A stretch of DNA of 37,289 bases from Acidobacteriota bacterium (GTDB lineage Bacteria > Acidobacteriota > Vicinamibacteria > Marinacidobacterales > Marinacidobacteraceae), in the NCBI GenBank assembly GCA_022822745.1, contig JAJEAO010000120.1:1-37289 (forward strand). The letters are read 5' to 3'. The translations under genes were made by a program, and so were the position numbers. The notes beneath the pieces are model-generated. The model was not told the DNA's origin and ran no database searches. It saw only the letters and a program-made list of their open reading frames with translations. Below, one piece after another: positions 35,202 to 37,289 of the stretch. Within the stretch, counting starts at the first letter, position 1, and each line of letters opens with the position of its first letter.

Positions 35202-36353
35202 CTATCCGCCCGAGGCCGGGCGGAGCGCCGTCTCTTCCTCCGTCGCGCCCGGCGCCGGCTCCTCGCCCGCCCCGAGCGGATGGAGGGCATCCCCATCCTC
35301 GGTCGGCGTCCCGGACTCCAGGGCGGCGGCCATCATGTCCCGCGGGGACCATCCGAAGGCCGCCATCTGGCAGGAGAGGCTCATCCGCGCCGCCTCCCGC
35401 GCCAGGTAGGCGACGAACTGCCGCGGACCGCCTCCGGGCCACTGGCGAACAGTCTCGGACATCGCGATCGGATGTCGTTCGGCCGCTTCGCCCACCCGGC
35501 ACCCGGGCCGATAGGTGCGGAAGGCGTCGCCGAAGACGCTGAACCGACGGCCGATCCGGTCGGACAGGAGGTAGGTCATCGGTCCGGTGAGGACGACGAC
35601 GTGGGCCAGACCCGCGGTCCGCTGCGCCAGATCCCGCAGGTCCACCGCGCAGCCTCCGATGTCGGTGCGGTACCCGCTGAGCCCGGTGGCGAAGACCGGT
35701 CGGGTGCGCTCGGGATCCTCGATGAGGTGGATCAGCCCCTCGACGCTCACCTCGTCGTCCACGACCCACGGCCTGGGCGCGATGCGCCAGCCGTAGTCCA
35801 CGAGTCCGGGGGACTCGCTCAGGTCGTGGACCGCGGCGGGAACCCAGCACATGGGGCCGCGGCCGAGCACGGCGCGCTTCCGCGCCTCGAGCGCCGTGCG
35901 CAGGAAGGTTCCGCCCGGCGCCCGGTAGAGGGCGGTCACGCCCCGCCAGACGGGCCGCCGGCGGCCCGACCCCACCTCGAGGGACAGTCCGAAGTAGCGG
36001 CCGTGCCCCAGGGTCCGGTCCACGGCCTCGACCCTGGCGCCGTGCGCTTCATGCTGCGCGACCCGGGCGAGGGACGAAATCGTCGAAGGAGCCGCCTGGA
36101 GCAGCTCCGGGAGGGGCCCTGCGTGCCGCTCGGCCCAGCGCAGCAGGGCCTGCCGGGCGGTGTCGAATTCCCCGGCGGCGCCGTCCGCGGAGACCTCGCA
36201 GGCGATCGCGGCGGCCGGTCGGAGGCGGGATCTCCGCCGGGCGGACGCCGGATACCGGGGCCGCGCGCGGGGGTAGGGTTCGATGGCGCGCGGCGCGGGG
36301 GCGATGGCGCGCGGCGCGGGGGCGATGGCGCGGTGACCGGATGCGGTGGTCAT
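35202..36353 (-). CDS. Protein of unknown function, 383 aa
   Basis: I do not recognise a family. ATG at 36353 is chosen for its clear GAGGAG 5 nt upstream; the frame is open further but without coding character. The N-terminus is a repeat-generated Arg/Pro/Ala tail (HRAIAPAPRAIAPAPRAIEP). Residues about 60-330 look like a folded soluble domain. They include LEVGSGRRRPVWRGVTALY, WRIAPRPWVVDDEVSVEGL, a long block with RPVFATGLSGYRTDIGGCAV and LAHVVVLTGPMTYLLSDRIG, and RRFSVFGDAFRTYRPGC. The last 50 residues are acidic and Gly/Pro-rich. There is no signal peptide or membrane segment. A nucleic-acid or defence-related role is conceivable but unsupported. It stands alone on the minus strand between recG and rsmD. 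Confidence 0.65.
   Translation of the reverse strand: MTTASGHRAIAPAPRAIAPAPRAIEPYPRARPRYPASARRRSRLRPAAAIACEVSADGAAGEFDTARQALLRWAERHAGPLPELLQAAPSTISSLARVAQHEAHGARVEAVDRTLGHGRYFGLSLEVGSGRRRPVWRGVTALYRAPGGTFLRTALEARKRAVLGRGPMCWVPAAVHDLSESPGLVDYGWRIAPRPWVVDDEVSVEGLIHLIEDPERTRPVFATGLSGYRTDIGGCAVDLRDLAQRTAGLAHVVVLTGPMTYLLSDRIGRRFSVFGDAFRTYRPGCRVGEAAERHPIAMSETVRQWPGGGPRQFVAYLAREAARMSLSCQMAAFGWSPRDMMAAALESGTPTEDGDALHPLGAGEEPAPGATEEETALRPASGG
36281..36335 (-). repeat. 21-bp tandem repeat in the 5' end of the unknown gene, about 2.6 copies
   Basis: The plus-strand unit CGATGGCGCGCGGCGCGGGG(G) starts at 36281 and 36302, with a partial third copy at 36323. It is in frame and encodes the RAIAPAP repeat of the protein's N-terminal tail. 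The two full copies are identical. Confidence 0.85.
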
Positions 36354-36514
36354 GGGGACTCCTCGACCTGTGTCTTGCCGGAGTTCTCCCTCCGGCGGTT
36401 TCCGTGTTCCGGGGGTCGCCCGCTCGAAGAGATCGAGCGGTCCGCGCCGCTTGGCGCCTGGGCGCAAACCCCGGAGAATGTCCCGACCACGCCCGTCGGG
36501 GCGGGGCGAGAGCT

Positions 36515-37153
36515 GTGAGTGTCCGGATCACGGGCGGCGTCTTCGCGGGCCGGGTTCTGCTCGGTCCGCCGAGCCGGCGGGGCGGGAGCCCGATCCCGGG
36601 CCGGCGGCCGACAGCCGCGCGGCTCCGGAAGAGCCTGTTCGAGATCCTCGGGCCCGAGCTTCCCGCCTCCACGGTTCTCGACGTGTGCGCCGGCGTCGGA
36701 ACGCTGGGGTTCGAGGCGCTCTCCCGGGGGGCGCGAAGCGTCGTCTTCCTCGAATCGGATCGCGCCATGGCGTCCCGAATCACGAGGAACGCAGCGCGGC
36801 TGGGAGTGACCTCGCACCGCGTGCTGCGGGGGGACGCCGCGCTCCACCTCGCCCGTTTCGCCGCGCGCGGCCGGGAGTCCGACGGCGCGCCCGGAGTCGT
36901 CTTCTTCGACCCGCCGTGGCGCCGATTCCGTGACGGAGGCGCCGAGCCCCTGATCCGGGCGGCGATCGCGCTCCGCCCGAGGCTCCTGGTCATGGAGCAC
37001 GAGGCCGGGCGCCCGGTGGCGGACCGATTCGCGCCGGAGTCTCGCTCCGGTCCGGTGGACGCTCCGGCCCGGCCGGGGTACCGCCGGGTGCGAACGCTGG
37101 GGGCCGGAAATTCGGCGGCGTCCCTGTACCGCCCCGATCTCCCGCCGCGCTGA
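36515..37153 (+). CDS. rsmD: 16S rRNA (guanine966-N2)-methyltransferase RsmD
   Basis: Predicted 212 aa. It methylates G966 of 16S rRNA during 30S assembly. Family motifs are VRITGGVFAGRVLLGPPS (start), RPTAARLRKSLFEILGPEL, the SAM site VLDVCAGVGTLGFEALSRGA (from about residue 55), VVFLESDRAMASRITRNAAR and the catalytic FFDPPWRRF (Asp132-Trp135). Most RsmD proteins have DPPY or DPPF, so Trp is a mild variant. The start is GTG at 36515, which gives the canonical N-terminus; GGGGCGAGAG lies just upstream. Longer in-frame starts run into the divergent gene's control region. The next gene is not visible before the terminal repeats. Confidence 0.9.
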   Translation: MSVRITGGVFAGRVLLGPPSRRGGSPIPGRRPTAARLRKSLFEILGPELPASTVLDVCAGVGTLGFEALSRGARSVVFLESDRAMASRITRNAARLGVTSHRVLRGDAALHLARFAARGRESDGAPGVVFFDPPWRRFRDGGAEPLIRAAIALRPRLLVMEHEAGRPVADRFAPESRSGPVDAPARPGYRRVRTLGAGNSAASLYRPDLPPR

Positions 37154-37180
37154 ATCGCAGGGGCGCTCGGGCCGCGAGAC

Positions 37181-37289
37181 GGGGGATCGGCGCACATCCA
37201 GCCGCACAACGGGGGATCGGCGCACATCCAGATGCACAACGGGGGATCGGCGCACATCCAGATGCACAACGGGGGATCGGCGCACATCC
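37181..37289. repeat. 30-bp tandem repeat running off the right edge, at least 3.6 copies
   Basis: Units start at 37181, 37211, 37241 and 37271 with GGGGGATCGGCGCACATCCA followed by GATGCACAAC. The first unit has GCCG instead of GATG at that point; the others are identical as far as seen. There are no spacers. Both strands stay open through it because 30 is a multiple of three, and the minus-strand frame would read MCADPPLCIW repeatedly. The array begins 27 bp after rsmD, and its true length cannot be seen. Confidence 0.95.

Noticed and set aside
36341-36514. Longer rsmD starting at an upstream ATG
   Set aside because: It would overlap the start of the divergent gene and add about 58 residues absent from the RsmD family. 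GTG at 36515 gives the canonical VRITGG start.
37181-37289. CRISPR array
   Set aside because: The 30-bp repeats abut directly with no unique spacers, and no cas gene is present.

Overview
This window is very GC-rich DNA, densely packed with genes. I saw no rRNA, tRNA, insertion sequence, phage gene or CRISPR array. It is a diderm bacterium: it carries BamA, a Skp-like chaperone, a TonB-dependent receptor and a TonB protein. A receptor with an N-terminal carboxypeptidase-regulatory-like domain, a GWxTD-domain protein and a large BNR/sortilin-like repeat protein together suggest Acidobacteriota (Thermoanaerobaculia- or Polarisedimenticolia-like) or a neighbouring phylum such as Gemmatimonadota. 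That placement is inference from gene content.

Left block (82-11872, all minus strand). Read in the direction of transcription it holds apaG; a class I methyltransferase whose only overlapping start is CTG; three tandem, collinear paralogues of a PaREP1-like (HEPN-like) small-protein family; a CinA/MoaB-type domain protein coupled to the last paralogue by a TTGA overlap; an AAA ATPase; a secreted GWxTD-TPR protein; a TonB-dependent receptor with its own promoter and a strong hairpin after it; and a small secreted barrel-like protein.

Middle block. A 368-bp divergent region with an 18-bp perfect palindrome separates apaG from a plus-strand series: an exported alkaline-phosphatase-superfamily protein, a HlyD/MacA-type adaptor, a MacB/LolD-type ABC ATPase (no permease gene in the window) and a GCS2-like ligase fused to two CBS domains. 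A convergent BNR-repeat protein follows on the minus strand.

Right block (21520-35089, plus strand). This is an envelope and housekeeping run: ClpC-type AAA+ ATPase, BamA, Skp/OmpH, FabZ-like dehydratase, a 17-codon bridging ORF, a TonB-like protein, a SpoIID/LytB protein, a small membrane peptide, miaA, an exported hypothetical protein and recG. Several junctions are ATGA overlaps, so translational coupling is likely. A convergent unknown gene and then rsmD close the window.

The most unusual features are the three PaREP1-like paralogues beside a CinA-like protein and an AAA ATPase, and a cluster of short tandem repeats over the last 6 kb. One repeat of 35 bp multiplies the miaA start region, and one of 30 bp runs off the right edge.
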